Part shown: piece after piece, positions 62,463 to 64,000 of the stretch
How the letters are laid out: each line of letters opens with the position of its first letter
How positions within the stretch are numbered: position 1 is the first letter of the stretch
DNA from: Schistosoma haematobium
Lineage: Eukaryota > Platyhelminthes > Trematoda > Strigeidida > Schistosomatidae
Assembly: GCF_000699445.3 (NCBI RefSeq)
Contig: NC_067202.1
Coordinates: forward strand, 18,261,760-18,325,759
DNA: 64,000 nucleotides
Direction: 5' to 3'
Notes under the pieces: model-generated
Seen by the model: the letters and a program-made list of their open reading frames with translations, nothing else
The model's database searches: none
Told to the model about the DNA's origin: nothing
Position numbers and translations under genes: made by a program

Positions 62463-62680
62463 ACAAGACATAACAAAACACTAGACATAATAATAACAAA
62501 ACGAAAGGAAGCCTACCTCATCTCCGAATTCCATATCGCCTCAGGTGAATCGAAATCACCAAGAAAAATCTCTGCGAATTTTTCTGGTGGATGATTTTCT
62601 AAGTAAGCAATCATAGCATCAGGTAACATATTACCCAGAATTGATCGTGAAGTTAAATCAATTCCTAATGAACCCGTGAA
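18756..62680 (-). CDS. DNAJC13: DNAJC13/RME-8, C-terminal part, 19 exons (5' end outside window)
   Basis: Endosomal J-domain protein that recruits and stimulates Hsc70 on early endosomes, acting with WASH/SNX1 in clathrin removal and retrograde sorting (known from animal homologues). Join on the minus strand: 62680-62517, 60497-60296, 58154-58036, 55905-55824, 54383-54251, 52921-52437, 51266-51087, 49555-49157, 47122-47006, 44156-43844, 41748-41657, 39809-39710, 36603-36328, 35449-35368, 32947-32689, 29065-28859, 24592-24446, 20682-20539, 18947-18756. All introns are GT-AG and the phases agree throughout. Visible landmarks are IWN at residues 49-51, HPD at 181-183, IWD motifs in exons 8 and 14, armadillo-like helical sequence after the J domain, and a YLTAG tail. 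The visible 1230 residues somewhat exceed the matching ~1100 of human DNAJC13 (2243 aa in total), mostly through low-complexity inserts in exons 6 and 10. The homology call comes from remembered family features, not from a search. Confidence 0.93.
19010..19790. other. Last intron, unassigned part
   Basis: Contains GTTGAACTCTGTTATTGATA followed by a short AAAAAGACGTAAGAGAC block (19614-19655), repeated in similar form at 19946-19985 inside the neighbouring family B element. Otherwise nothing recognised. Confidence 0.5.
19795..20470 (-). pseudogene. Family B reverse transcriptase fragment
   Basis: The frame 20469-20005 reads [20 protein letters not shown] (YADD = polymerase catalytic site), then [18 protein letters not shown] and [19 protein letters not shown]. 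It joins directly to the family's 3' UTR (19795-20000), so the C-terminal domain was lost by internal deletion. It lies in the last intron of DNAJC13, in the same orientation as the gene. Confidence 0.85.
20539..20682 (-). CDS. DNAJC13: DNAJC13 exon 18 of window
   Basis: Residues 1120-1167, 144 nt, phase 0 at both ends (acceptor TTTTTAG, donor GTAATT). It encodes [17 protein letters not shown], then [17 protein letters not shown], matching the QALKADLVPYLLKLL and IVKALKAM segments of the family. Confidence 0.95.
20690..21812. other. Intron 17-18, unassigned part
   Basis: AT-rich, no recognised repeat. A 77-codon minus frame (21630-21397) has no family resemblance. Confidence 0.5.
21815..22145 (+). 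mobile_element. Family H SINE-like element, full length
   Basis: Best preserved H copy: 5' region with TACCTCAGTACAATGGAAGA, A box region TTGGCTCAGTGGTCTAG, B box AGTTCGAATCTC, hammerhead, then the 3' region CTTCCAGGTTTTCCATGGTG. The tRNA-like boxes imply Pol III transcription (known for S-alpha, inferred here). Confidence 0.88.
22046..22091 (+). ncRNA. Family H hammerhead ribozyme, core intact
   Basis: Core CTGATGA (22052-22058), GAAA, stem III AC-GGCC-GT, cleavage site GTC at 22083-22085. Stem I is GCACTG/CAGCGC with one mismatch; stem II is shortened to GTC/GAC. Confidence 0.8.
22232..22300 (-). mobile_element. Family H 3' stub
   Basis: Last ~70 nt of the element in reverse orientation, ~90 bp from the full copy, including GACGGCCGTTCAGTGC-like sequence. 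Confidence 0.65.
22470..22912 (+). mobile_element. Family D non-autonomous element
   Basis: 5'-truncated copy with AAACCAATGGTGCACAT, ACCATGGGATTGCAT, CCACTGCCTTGTGGAT and the 3' end ATTTATGTGTTCAAATAAAT. Confidence 0.8.
23088..23330 (+). repeat. Family E hairpin-headed repeat
   Basis: Well-preserved copy: GTGCTACTGAT...ATAAGTAGTATGTATC head, GACAGCAGAAGGTTAAGAAT, GACGATTGATTGAC and AAATGAAGTATT. Confidence 0.7.
23520..24290 (-). mobile_element. Family B 3' part, nearly identical to the 32007-32535 copy
   Basis: Begins (on plus) with five GTCA units, the family's tail. The minus-strand frame 24075-23767 reads [20 protein letters not shown], then the block containing [20 protein letters not shown]. 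Upstream remnants show [11 protein letters not shown] and [14 protein letters not shown] sequence. The 3' ~430 nt look identical to the copy at 32007-32535 in the opposite orientation. Confidence 0.88.
24446..24592 (-). CDS. DNAJC13: DNAJC13 exon 17 of window
   Basis: Residues 1071-1119, 147 nt, phase 0 at both ends. It encodes [20 protein letters not shown] and [25 protein letters not shown] matches the ELCVRAMA segment of homologues. Exons 16 and 17 are both multiples of three, so skipping them would keep the frame. Confidence 0.93.
24775..25830 (-). mobile_element. Family B 3' part interrupted by element C
   Basis: Two blocks (24775-25023 and 25583-25830) that are contiguous in the sister copies at 30420-30830 and 31145-31680. 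The gap is filled exactly by a family C insertion, so B is older than C here. Confidence 0.85.
25024..25571 (+). mobile_element. Family C element with 11-bp target duplication
   Basis: 548 bp starting TCCTGACC and ending ACTCAAG-AT-like, flanked by the direct repeat ATACACCTACG (25013-25023 and 25572-25582). It lies in a family B element whose uninterrupted sister copies show the empty site. There are no obvious inverted ends and no poly(A). An internal TTTTCTTTTCAG resembles a splice acceptor. Relatives are at 28047, 43655 and 50065. Class unknown. Confidence 0.85.
26155..26820 (+). mobile_element. Family B 3' part
   Basis: Decayed plus-strand copy, RT C-terminal region ([23 protein letters not shown]) to the 3' UTR. 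Its end is cut at GATGTAC, where the tail of the family A element begins, so A appears to have inserted at B's 3' end. Confidence 0.8.
26821..28046 (-). pseudogene. Family A (RTE-like) reverse transcriptase, longest copy
   Basis: Open frame of 360 codons (27975-26893), and the same frame extends upstream to about 28018 ([15 protein letters not shown]). RT motifs in order: [46 protein letters not shown] (catalytic FADD), FTYLGSIID. The post-RT region continues through [20 protein letters not shown] and [12 protein letters not shown], ending near VQDRVG. The tail (TAAG)n is at 26823-26842. It is 5'-truncated, lacking the endonuclease, but unusually free of stops. It lies in the intron between exons 16 and 17, in the same orientation as DNAJC13. 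Confidence 0.92.
28047..28530 (+). mobile_element. Family C element, second copy
   Basis: Begins TCCTGACAG and ends CCTCTAACAGAACTCGTGAT, parallel to the 25024-25571 copy. It shares CAAGCTATA, CAGGCWGG-type and AGTACGGAGCTAA segments. It directly abuts the family A element. Confidence 0.75.
28859..29065 (-). CDS. DNAJC13: DNAJC13 exon 16 of window
   Basis: Residues 1002-1070, 207 nt, phase 0 at both ends. Two overlapping donors exist (GTAAAG, and GTAAGT 4 nt further). I chose GTAAGT because it gives SASK joined in frame to exon 17. It encodes [20 protein letters not shown] and the helix [16 protein letters not shown]. Confidence 0.92.
29430..29720 (-). repeat. Family E hairpin-headed repeat
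   Basis: Near 29686-29712 the palindromic head reads CTACTTATATTAATATAAGTAG, a perfect 22-nt palindrome. CTTCTGCTGCCAGAC and the other family blocks follow on the minus strand. Confidence 0.7.
29880..30075 (+). repeat. Family E repeat
   Basis: Inverted relative to the copy at 29430. Keeps ATTGATGGACGATTTGCAAATGAAGTATT-type sequence; head decayed. Confidence 0.6.
30420..30830 (-). mobile_element. Family B 3' part
   Basis: Carries the 3' UTR landmarks GGACCAGGCACATATATGCA and GAACACCGAATTCATAGAA, then a short C-terminal region (minus strand). Truncated near GGCCGCCCCC. Confidence 0.8.
31052..31070. repeat. (TA)n microsatellite
   Basis: About nine TA units. Confidence 0.95.
31145..31680 (-). 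mobile_element. Family B 3' part
   Basis: The 3' UTR is followed on the minus strand by [20 protein letters not shown] and [19 protein letters not shown] coding sequence (frame 31634-31443); decayed. Confidence 0.82.
32007..32535 (+). mobile_element. Family B 3' part with 8-bp target duplication
   Basis: 5'-truncated insertion flanked by AGCAATAA at 31999-32006 and 32536-32543. The frame 31993-32298 starts in flanking sequence and runs [20 protein letters not shown]. The tail is GACTGACTGAGTGACTG. Nearly identical to the 23520-24075 copy but inverted, so one or both are recent. It sits in intron 15-16 of DNAJC13, antisense to the gene. Confidence 0.9.
32689..32947 (-). CDS. DNAJC13: DNAJC13 exon 15 of window
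   Basis: Residues 915-1001, 259 nt, phase 2 in and phase 0 out (donor GTAAAT, weaker than its neighbours). It contains [20 protein letters not shown], then [20 protein letters not shown] and [10 protein letters not shown], equivalent to the family's block ending around W-LRKPREFL. Confidence 0.94.
33058..33255 (-). mobile_element. Family H SINE-like element
   Basis: Minus strand: GGATGCCGGTTCCGTGGTCT (A-box region), CTGGGTTCGGATTTC (B box), GAGGTCGTGGATGC, hammerhead, then the 3' end to GTCTAGCTTCAACTGACTC. It abuts the family B element at 33255. Confidence 0.85.
33109..33156 (-). ncRNA. Family H hammerhead ribozyme, core intact
   Basis: Core CTGAGGA, stem II GTCC/GGAC (loop CACAATA), GAAA, stem III AC-GGCC-GT, GTC site. 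Stem I is CACTG/CAATG with one mismatch. The best stem II among the H copies. Confidence 0.82.
33255..33592 (+). mobile_element. Family B 3' end
   Basis: Shows GGTGTAGGTGTATACACTNTCTGTCTTCCC-like sequence shared with 61895-62185, and the end CGTAGCTGACTGAC. Confidence 0.8.
33665..33825 (-). mobile_element. Family A-type 5' UTR fragment
   Basis: Reverse copy of the GC-rich leader at 15290-15460 (GGGTCGCTAACTCCATGCCC on plus). A 5' UTR piece in isolation is unusual for 5'-truncating elements. Confidence 0.8.
33830..34140 (+). mobile_element. Family H element with disabled ribozyme
   Basis: Full order present (A box GGTCCAGTGGTTTAG, B box TGGTTCAAATCCC). The core reads CTGCTGAGTCTC with the NGA lost by a 3-nt deletion, and the GTC/stem III region is shortened. 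Inactive. Confidence 0.8.
34145..35367. other. Intron 14-15, mostly unassigned
   Basis: A GC-shifted block near 34580-34650, ending TGGACACTGCTCG, has some LTR/primer-site flavour but I cannot show it. Otherwise nothing recognised. Confidence 0.4.
35368..35449 (-). CDS. DNAJC13: DNAJC13 exon 14 of window (IWD motif)
   Basis: Residues 888-914, 82 nt, phase 1 in and phase 2 out (donor GTAATG). It encodes [20 protein letters not shown]. The HENPE-IW block is the last IWN motif of the family, here IWD. Confidence 0.95.
35515..35715 (+). mobile_element. Family B fragment, very decayed
   Basis: Weak match to the C-terminal coding/3' region (ATGGTCCATGGAGTCAGTGA, GGTGCGAATGCATT). Confidence 0.5.
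36005..36235 (-). mobile_element. Family A 3' fragment, decayed
   Basis: Minus-strand copy with TCGCCGACCAGGATTCT and CAATGTGTTCTTTAGCC (plus-strand reading), equivalent to 26870-27050. Confidence 0.7.
36328..36603 (-). CDS. DNAJC13: DNAJC13 exon 13 of window
   Basis: Residues 796-887, 276 nt, phase 1 at both ends (acceptor TATTTAG, donor GTAAGT). It contains [20 protein letters not shown], then [20 protein letters not shown] and FDG. This corresponds to the KGALIYLLDMF and LPSVFMDAMRDNPE segments of homologues. Confidence 0.95.
36795..36900 (+). mobile_element. Family H 3' fragment, decayed
   Basis: GGGATCGTAGATACACGAC, AAGACGAAACAGTTATTCAG and GTTTTCAATTGTTGTCT; the hammerhead core is lost. 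Confidence 0.65.
36950..37098 (-). mobile_element. Start of a Ty3/Gypsy 3' LTR
   Basis: On the minus strand a polypurine tract AAAAGAGGGAGG is followed at 37098 by TGTTGGGGATCTAACATCC, and downstream by TATAAATAAATTAAC. This is the expected PPT/LTR junction of the pol remnant at 37099-38460. The LTR end is not visible. Confidence 0.65.
37099..38460 (-). pseudogene. Ty3/Gypsy pol remnant: integrase
   Basis: Minus strand, frames broken. Order: zinc-finger piece ([13 protein letters not shown], then a stop); integrase core [48 protein letters not shown]; then the C-terminal part [16 protein letters not shown] and [16 protein letters not shown]. The catalytic Asp of DFAGP and of SDNG are present, but directly after PQSNG the segment with the third acidic residue is missing. 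It stops abruptly at 38460 against a plus-strand family A fragment. Confidence 0.88.
38480..39130 (+). pseudogene. Family A (RTE-like) endonuclease-RT linker and RT start
   Basis: Frames read [38 protein letters not shown], then after a stop [15 protein letters not shown], and in another frame [20 protein letters not shown]. The last is the conserved [14 protein letters not shown] start of RTE-type reverse transcriptases. One frameshift and several stops; truncated before the RT core. Confidence 0.9.
39295..39420 (+). repeat. Family E repeat, head portion
   Basis: GCTACTTATGTCGACAGATATAAGTAG head palindrome with a small bulge, then GGAATGCCTATCAGC. Confidence 0.6.
39710..39809 (-). CDS. DNAJC13: DNAJC13 exon 12 of window
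   Basis: Residues 763-795, 100 nt, phase 0 in and phase 1 out (donor GTATGT). It encodes [20 protein letters not shown] and [13 protein letters not shown], matching a helical-repeat segment of RME-8. Confidence 0.92.
39985..40150 (-). mobile_element. Family A 3' stub, decayed
   Basis: CTTACTTACAACTGTTAACC followed by a version of the family A terminal sequence (GGCCATCCACCAGGATTCG). Confidence 0.6.
40505..40790 (-). mobile_element. Family H element, ribozyme dead
   Basis: Minus strand: tRNA-like region, then GCACTGCTGAGCAGTCACATAC with the core G8 changed to C, and GAAA changed (ACAAGA). The overall order is intact, so it is an old full-length copy. Confidence 0.75.
40982..41552 (+). mobile_element. 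Family B 3' part with target duplication
   Basis: Flanked by ACAGTTA at 40975-40981 and 41553-41559. The frame 41018-41287 reads [20 protein letters not shown], then the block containing [20 protein letters not shown]. 5'-truncated; (GACT)n tail. Confidence 0.9.
41657..41748 (-). CDS. DNAJC13: DNAJC13 exon 11 of window
   Basis: Residues 732-762, 92 nt, phase 1 in and phase 0 out. It encodes [20 protein letters not shown] and EVQLRALD, an armadillo-type helical repeat corresponding to the GHFKLIFSLL segment of homologues. Confidence 0.93.
42113..42205 (-). repeat. tRNA-like Pol III promoter remnant (S-alpha type)
   Basis: Minus strand GAATAGCTCAATAGTAAC and GCTTCGAATCCCT are spaced as A and B boxes and resemble 54740-54815. 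No hammerhead follows. Not a functional tRNA. Confidence 0.5.
42738..43223 (+). mobile_element. Family D element, apparently full length
   Basis: Begins AGCCCCCAAATGCCCTGGTA, the same start as the copy at 45948, and ends GTTTAAATAAATAAA. The shared 5' terminus of two copies suggests this is the natural 5' end. Its small open frames are not conserved between copies, so I consider it non-coding. Confidence 0.82.
43655..43795 (-). mobile_element. Family C fragment
   Basis: Minus strand shares GTTGA-CTAG--CTATAT and AACACTAGTTCCTTTTA-like sequence with the 50065-50530 copy. Confidence 0.5.
43844..44156 (-). CDS. DNAJC13: DNAJC13 exon 10 of window (acidic insert)
   Basis: Residues 628-731, ending in phase 1 (donor GTAAGT). 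It starts [17 protein letters not shown], then has an insert rich in Asn, Gln, Glu and Asp that includes [13 protein letters not shown], before the conserved [14 protein letters not shown]. The acidic block is longer than I expect from animal homologues and may be disordered. Confidence 0.92.
44890..45000 (-). mobile_element. Family H 3' half
   Basis: Minus strand: damaged core (TTGAGAAG), GGATGAAACGGCTGTTC, then the 3' region to CTAACTTAGGTCGC. It lies head to head with 45005-45240. Confidence 0.7.
45005..45240 (+). mobile_element. Family H 5' half
   Basis: 5' region (TAGTGAGAAGTCATGACTAG) through an A-box region (CGGCTCATCGTTCTGGAG) to CGCGTGTGGAGTCATCACTG, ending at a degenerate ribozyme start. 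Confidence 0.7.
45948..46452 (+). mobile_element. Family D element, apparently full length
   Basis: Starts AGCCCCCAAATGCCCTGGTA and ends TAAAATAAATAAA; includes AACCAATGGTGCACATG and CCTTGTGGATCAGACC. Confidence 0.82.
47006..47122 (-). CDS. DNAJC13: DNAJC13 exon 9 of window
   Basis: Residues 589-627, 117 nt, phase 0 at both ends (donor GTAAGT). It contains [20 protein letters not shown], matching the ELIVGEIFVRVYN segment typical of RME-8 proteins. Confidence 0.94.
47225..47345 (-). mobile_element. S-alpha remnant, ribozyme dead
   Basis: The plus-strand reading GCAGTGGAATCATTTTGTTC...GGTTTGTTAGGTGGATATAC aligns with the 3' half of S-alpha; the core is destroyed. Confidence 0.6.
47400..47640 (-). 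mobile_element. Family B fragment, decayed
   Basis: Matches the WLGHVLRM to [10 protein letters not shown] coding segment at the DNA level (CCTTACCTAGTACTC, CCAAATCAACTCAGTC) with many changes. Confidence 0.6.
48040..48380 (+). mobile_element. Decayed solo LTR related to 270-620
   Basis: Shares ordered short blocks with the LTR at 270: TCTCGTGTTCAAGTTGTCCTG versus CTCGCAGGTGTTCAGGTCGC, and TTAGGAAACCGATTC versus TTAGGAAACCAATA. Confidence 0.5.
48703..49115 (+). mobile_element. Family D element
   Basis: 5'-truncated copy; AATCAATGGTGCACATGGGC, CCTTGTGGATCAGACC, ending TTTATGTGTACAAATGAAC. Confidence 0.8.
49157..49555 (-). CDS. DNAJC13: DNAJC13 exon 8 of window (IWD motif)
   Basis: Residues 456-588, 399 nt, phase 0 at both ends. 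It starts [20 protein letters not shown], continues with [14 protein letters not shown], and ends around [20 protein letters not shown]. The IWN motif of the family appears here as IWD-N, a conservative change. The acceptor follows a run of ten T (CTAAG). Confidence 0.95.
49655..49715 (-). ncRNA. S-alpha hammerhead remnant
   Basis: Minus strand AAGCTGACAAG...AGGACGAAACTCGAG: core reads CTGACAA with the invariant G changed to A. Predicted inactive. Confidence 0.55.
50065..50530 (-). mobile_element. Family C element, third copy
   Basis: Minus strand follows the order of 25024-25571: TAGTCCGGCTTGCCC, AGTCTAAAAGTGCA, GGTCCGAAG, ACAACCATAATCTGTGACGA (versus ACAACCAGCATAACAACGA), TCCGTC and the TTTTCTTTTTCAGG block. 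Confidence 0.75.
51087..51266 (-). CDS. DNAJC13: DNAJC13 exon 7 of window
   Basis: Residues 396-455, 180 nt, phase 0 at both ends (acceptor TTTACAG, donor GTAAGT). It contains [11 protein letters not shown] and [17 protein letters not shown], which correspond to conserved helices of RME-8 after the J domain. Cysteine content is unusually high in the first half. Confidence 0.93.
51665..52055 (+). mobile_element. Family A 3' fragment
   Basis: Decayed coding region (LYGAKT-, [15 protein letters not shown]) to the terminal GAATACTGGTGGGCGG...GAGGAAGTAACAGGCGTAAG and AAGTAAGT tail. Confidence 0.8.
52437..52921 (-). CDS. DNAJC13: DNAJC13 exon 6 of window (armadillo-like, N/S/T-rich insert)
   Basis: Residues 234-395, donor GTGAGT. 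I chose the acceptor ATATAG at 52922 rather than the closer TTTCAG 12 nt downstream: with the phase left by exon 5, the closer site would create an in-frame TAG. The chosen site gives [13 protein letters not shown], matching the family's spacing before KYAGYP. A low-complexity Asn/Ser/Thr/Glu-rich insert follows soon after ([15 protein letters not shown] onward). The conserved block [20 protein letters not shown] then resumes. Confidence 0.9.
53775..54012 (+). repeat. Family E repeat
   Basis: ACGTAGTATGTAACACCAGCC, GGCAGCAGAAGGTTGTGAAG, GAGACGATCGATAGAAAATT and TGCAAATGAAGTATAC follow the family order. Confidence 0.65.
53995..54150 (-). mobile_element. Family B fragment, decayed
   Basis: Matches the AGCTTTCTTCCAAC... 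and GATTTGGTC... part of family B in reverse; short and diverged. Confidence 0.5.
54251..54383 (-). CDS. DNAJC13: DNAJC13 exon 5 of window (J-domain helix III)
   Basis: Residues 190-233. It begins [15 protein letters not shown], the typical J-domain helix III, and continues into an [20 protein letters not shown] helix. It ends with one base (T) before donor GTAAGC. That single base decides which acceptor exon 6 must use (see exon 6). Confidence 0.93.
54715..54905 (+). mobile_element. S-alpha-type element with hammerhead
   Basis: A box GGATAGCTCAGTGGTAAC and B box GGGATCGAATCCG are ~40 nt apart, then ACAGGTACACTTTG (compare GCAGGTACATCCAG in the intact copy), hammerhead, and TGGATTCCACTACTATCC. 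A further S-alpha-like piece follows at 54905-54990 in the opposite sense. Confidence 0.82.
54830..54878 (+). ncRNA. Hammerhead ribozyme with covarying stem II
   Basis: Core CTGATGA (54841-54847). Stem II is GTGC/GCAC around loop GACGTA, differing on both sides from the GTCC/GGAC of 4616-4660 yet still paired. GAAA, stem III AC-CTAG-GT, GTC site at 54871-54873. Stem I is poor (CTTTG against CTGGAT), so activity is doubtful. Confidence 0.78.
55085..55612 (+). mobile_element. Family B 3' part
   Basis: Decayed coding region (TGGCATCAATCCATGAAGTC, GACTACCTGGTCATGG) and 3' UTR to AACTGACTGACTG. Confidence 0.8.
55824..55905 (-). CDS. DNAJC13: DNAJC13 exon 4 of window (J-domain HPD motif)
   Basis: Residues 162-189, phase 2 in and phase 0 out (donor GTAAGT). 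It encodes J-domain helix II ([13 protein letters not shown]) directly followed by HPD at residues 181-183 and KNPNGR. The intact HPD is the Hsc70-activating motif, so the co-chaperone function appears preserved. Confidence 0.96.
55921..55928. repeat. Short (GT)n next to exon 4 acceptor
   Basis: Four GT units (TTTGTGTGTGTG) about 12 bp outside the acceptor of the J-domain exon; noted only for completeness. Confidence 0.5.
56075..56990 (-). pseudogene. Family A (RTE-like) C-terminal RT copy
   Basis: Frame 56592-56086 reads [20 protein letters not shown], then [38 protein letters not shown] and [11 protein letters not shown]. Upstream pieces with a [18 protein letters not shown] site lie in another frame. 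Tail (TAAG)n at 56084-56092. 5'-truncated; same strand as DNAJC13, between exons 3 and 4. Confidence 0.88.
57340..57830 (-). mobile_element. Family B fragment, decayed
   Basis: Reverse copy covering C-terminal coding sequence (AGCTTTCTTCCAACTCA, GGCATCTATGATCAAAT on plus) with many changes. Confidence 0.65.
58036..58154 (-). CDS. DNAJC13: DNAJC13 exon 3 of window (start of J domain)
   Basis: Residues 123-161, ending in phase 2 (donor GTAAGT). It encodes the linker helix [20 protein letters not shown] and the first helix of the J domain ([12 protein letters not shown]). Together with exons 4 and 5 it makes a J domain split by two introns. Confidence 0.93.
58885..59060 (-). mobile_element. Family H element, decayed
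   Basis: Minus strand: tRNA-like region, then GCACTGCTTAGGTGTCACATAC and AATAAAACAGTTATTCAGTG; core CTTAGGT, ribozyme dead. Confidence 0.65.
59107..59454 (+). other. Unassigned open frame(s) antisense in an intron
   Basis: A 96-codon frame (59164-59454) contains [20 protein letters not shown] and [17 protein letters not shown], with balanced composition unlike nearby chance frames. A possible donor (CTAGTAAGT at 59170) and acceptor (T-run then ATAG near 59278) would remove its middle and join ATGACTA to AATTACATG in frame, giving a ~60-residue product. An AATAAA lies near 59650. I recognise no family. It could be a nested small gene or a relic. Confidence 0.3.
60085..60168 (-). mobile_element. 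Family H 3' stub
   Basis: Minus strand GAGTCCCATACTAGGACGAG, then GGCCATCAAATGCTTCCAGG; starts inside the ribozyme. Confidence 0.65.
60296..60497 (-). CDS. DNAJC13: DNAJC13 exon 2 of window
   Basis: Residues 55-122; completes an AGA codon across the junction and ends in phase 0 (donor GTAAAT). It reads [19 protein letters not shown], then [20 protein letters not shown] and FPDWPIRDP, a block strongly conserved in RME-8 just before the J domain. Confidence 0.95.
61190..61485 (+). mobile_element. Family H element, ribozyme dead
   Basis: 5' region with GTGTGAGACAGTGATCC, TCAATAGTCCAAAGG and a CTGGGTTCGATCTCC B box. The core is replaced by CTCCCAAGGAG and GAAA by GAACA. Full order otherwise kept. 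Confidence 0.75.
61895..62185 (+). mobile_element. Family B 3' end
   Basis: GACATGGCTCACAATCGATC, then GGTGTAGGTGTATACACTCT, CCGGTGTTTATCTTG and the end GTTGTAGCTGACTGA. Confidence 0.8.
62431..62460. repeat. (TA)15 microsatellite
   Basis: Fifteen TA units, ~55 bp from the donor site of exon 1. Confidence 0.97.
62517..62680 (-). CDS. DNAJC13: DNAJC13 exon 1 of window (IWN motif)
   Basis: Residues 1-54, ending in phase 2 (donor GTAGGC; acceptor TTTTAG before TTCACGG). It encodes the conserved stretch that in animal RME-8 contains [10 protein letters not shown] followed by an IWN motif ([11 protein letters not shown] at 49-51). This is the most 5' exon I can see; its true exon number is unknown because upstream exons lie beyond base 64000. 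Confidence 0.93.
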
Positions 62681-62794
62681 CTAAAATGATTTAAGAATAA
62701 TAAAGTTACAGACGGATAGAATTAGATACTCAATTTAATTACACTGTGGTGCGCATCGGAAAACTCAGATACAGTTGAGTATGAGGACAACCTA

Positions 62795-63010
62795 GTCCCT
62801 TTATTGAAATCAAATACGGTCGCGCAATAGTAGCTACTGTCAGGGAAGTCCAATTCCATATTTTTATGTGGCGGACAAGACATATTTTTATGAAAAGAAA
62901 AGTGGATGCCTGGCAATTGAATGATATCGAGGGTTCATCTAAGGAAGTTGAAAAAACCCTGATTTCATACCAACAGAGAACATTGGCTCATGGATCCGGA
63001 AGAGACTTTT
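62795..63010 (+). mobile_element. Family D remnant
   Basis: GTCAGGGAAGTCCAATTCC, then AAAGAAAAGTGGATGCCTGGC and CATCTAAGGAAGTTGAAAAA follow the D order with heavy decay. Confidence 0.45.
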
Positions 63011-63019
63011 GGTGCACGA

Positions 63020-64000
63020 AATCGCAGTAGTGAAATTATATTGCTGATTTCTAAAAGTGTGCACTACAAAATATCAATTTCTATGATTTTTTCCACATTA
63101 CGATTCTTGTATGATCTAAATATTCTAGTTCTCATAGAAGTTCAAATTAGTCAACGTTGTGTAACGTTGAAGTAGGATGAATCAGCTGTTCAATACTTTT
63201 TCAAGATATACACAAAGTTACGGTTAATATGCAATTCGGTAAAGGAAAATTACTGATAATTATTTAACAGTAAAGTATGTGATTCATATTTTGTTTATTC
63301 TGGAACTAATCAGTTGGGTGCACACGCATATATATCCGAGTATTGATTTTTACAGGTATAAATAATCTGCTAACAAGTGCCAAATGGAATGAAATACAAA
63401 CTTTGGATTATGTAGTTTAGCCATTACTAATTTATGGACAAACACAGGGTTTCATTCGAAAGAGTCATATAGCACAAACATATTGAATAAATTCAGTCGC
63501 CAATCTTGTTCAACAAACAGAAAATTGACTAGGGATAAACTACTTCACGTCGTCAAATTATCCAAGTATATTGTAGTTAAATAGTAACGGTTATGTATTC
63601 GTCTATTTAGTCTTTCAATTGAAGATATCTTGGAATAATTTCCATTATCTAATTATATCTTTTCCTGTGTTATAATTTTTCTTCCATCATGACTGACCGC
63701 GCTACACTTGATGCATCCATAGCATGATGAAGTAGTCATTTCGTAGTAGAAAACTTTAACAGTTTCATATAGACCAGCAAAAGGATAGAGACTACGATAG
63801 TGCGAATAATAATTCCCGCCTCATTCTGGTTGGCTGTCAGATGTAATGTCATAATTGTAAAGGAGAGTGGAATTCATCCGCACTCCAGAAACTGTAGTTC
63901 TTTGTATGAAGATTCGTCAAAATTTTATAGAAATTGGGTAACGAGTATGCAGAAGATATCATAAGTAAAAATTGTATTTGAATAATCCTCAAGACTAAAG
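63020..64000. other. Intron upstream of exon 1, unassigned
   Basis: AT-rich; no exon of the DNAJC13 N-terminal half could be recognised before the window ends. Confidence 0.5.

Overview
This window looks like nuclear DNA of a schistosomatid blood fluke (Schistosoma/Trichobilharzia type). It is AT-rich and eukaryotic: there are GT-AG introns, no bacterial-style operons, and it is packed with decayed retroelements. The lineage call rests mainly on copies of the schistosome S-alpha (Sm-alpha) repeat, whose hammerhead ribozyme I recognise base for base in its core, and on RTE-like, Penelope-like and Ty3/Gypsy retroelement remnants. I cannot resolve the species from sequence alone.

The only confident cellular gene is the 3' (C-terminal) part of DNAJC13/RME-8, the endosomal J-domain co-chaperone of Hsc70. 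It is on the minus strand. I placed 19 coding exons from 62680 down to the stop codon at 18756. They add up to 3693 nt (1230 codons plus stop), and the phases are consistent at every junction. Exon 1 here carries an IWN motif. Exons 3-5 carry the J domain, with HPD in exon 4. Exons 8 and 14 carry further IWN-type motifs (as IWD), and exon 19 carries the YLTAG-containing tail. The N-terminal half of the gene lies beyond base 64000. Residue numbers below count from the first codon visible in this window, not from the true start.

Region 1-18 kb (3' of the gene) has no confident cellular gene. It holds the 3' end of an LTR retrotransposon with its LTR (1-620), a long ACTT array grown from a retrotransposon tail (620-1045), S-alpha elements including one with an intact ribozyme (4455-4690), hammerhead SINE-like elements, a 99-bp-arm foldback (9421-10083), RTE fragments, and a GIY-YIG endonuclease remnant of a Penelope-like element (13276-13701). 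Region 18-64 kb is the gene, and its 18 introns are filled with repeats.

Repeat families named here for convenience: A = RTE-like non-LTR element with FADD reverse transcriptase and a (TAAG)n or (TAG)n tail; B = second non-LTR family with YADD reverse transcriptase, a [12 protein letters not shown] C-terminus and a (GACT)n tail; C = ~0.5 kb element starting TCCTGAC; D = ~0.5 kb non-autonomous element starting AGCCCCCAAATG and ending in (AAAT)n; E = ~0.2-0.3 kb repeat with a palindromic head; H = SINE-like element with tRNA-like A/B boxes and a hammerhead; S-alpha = the classical schistosome hammerhead repeat. All repeat boundaries were judged by eye and are approximate unless a target-site duplication is stated.
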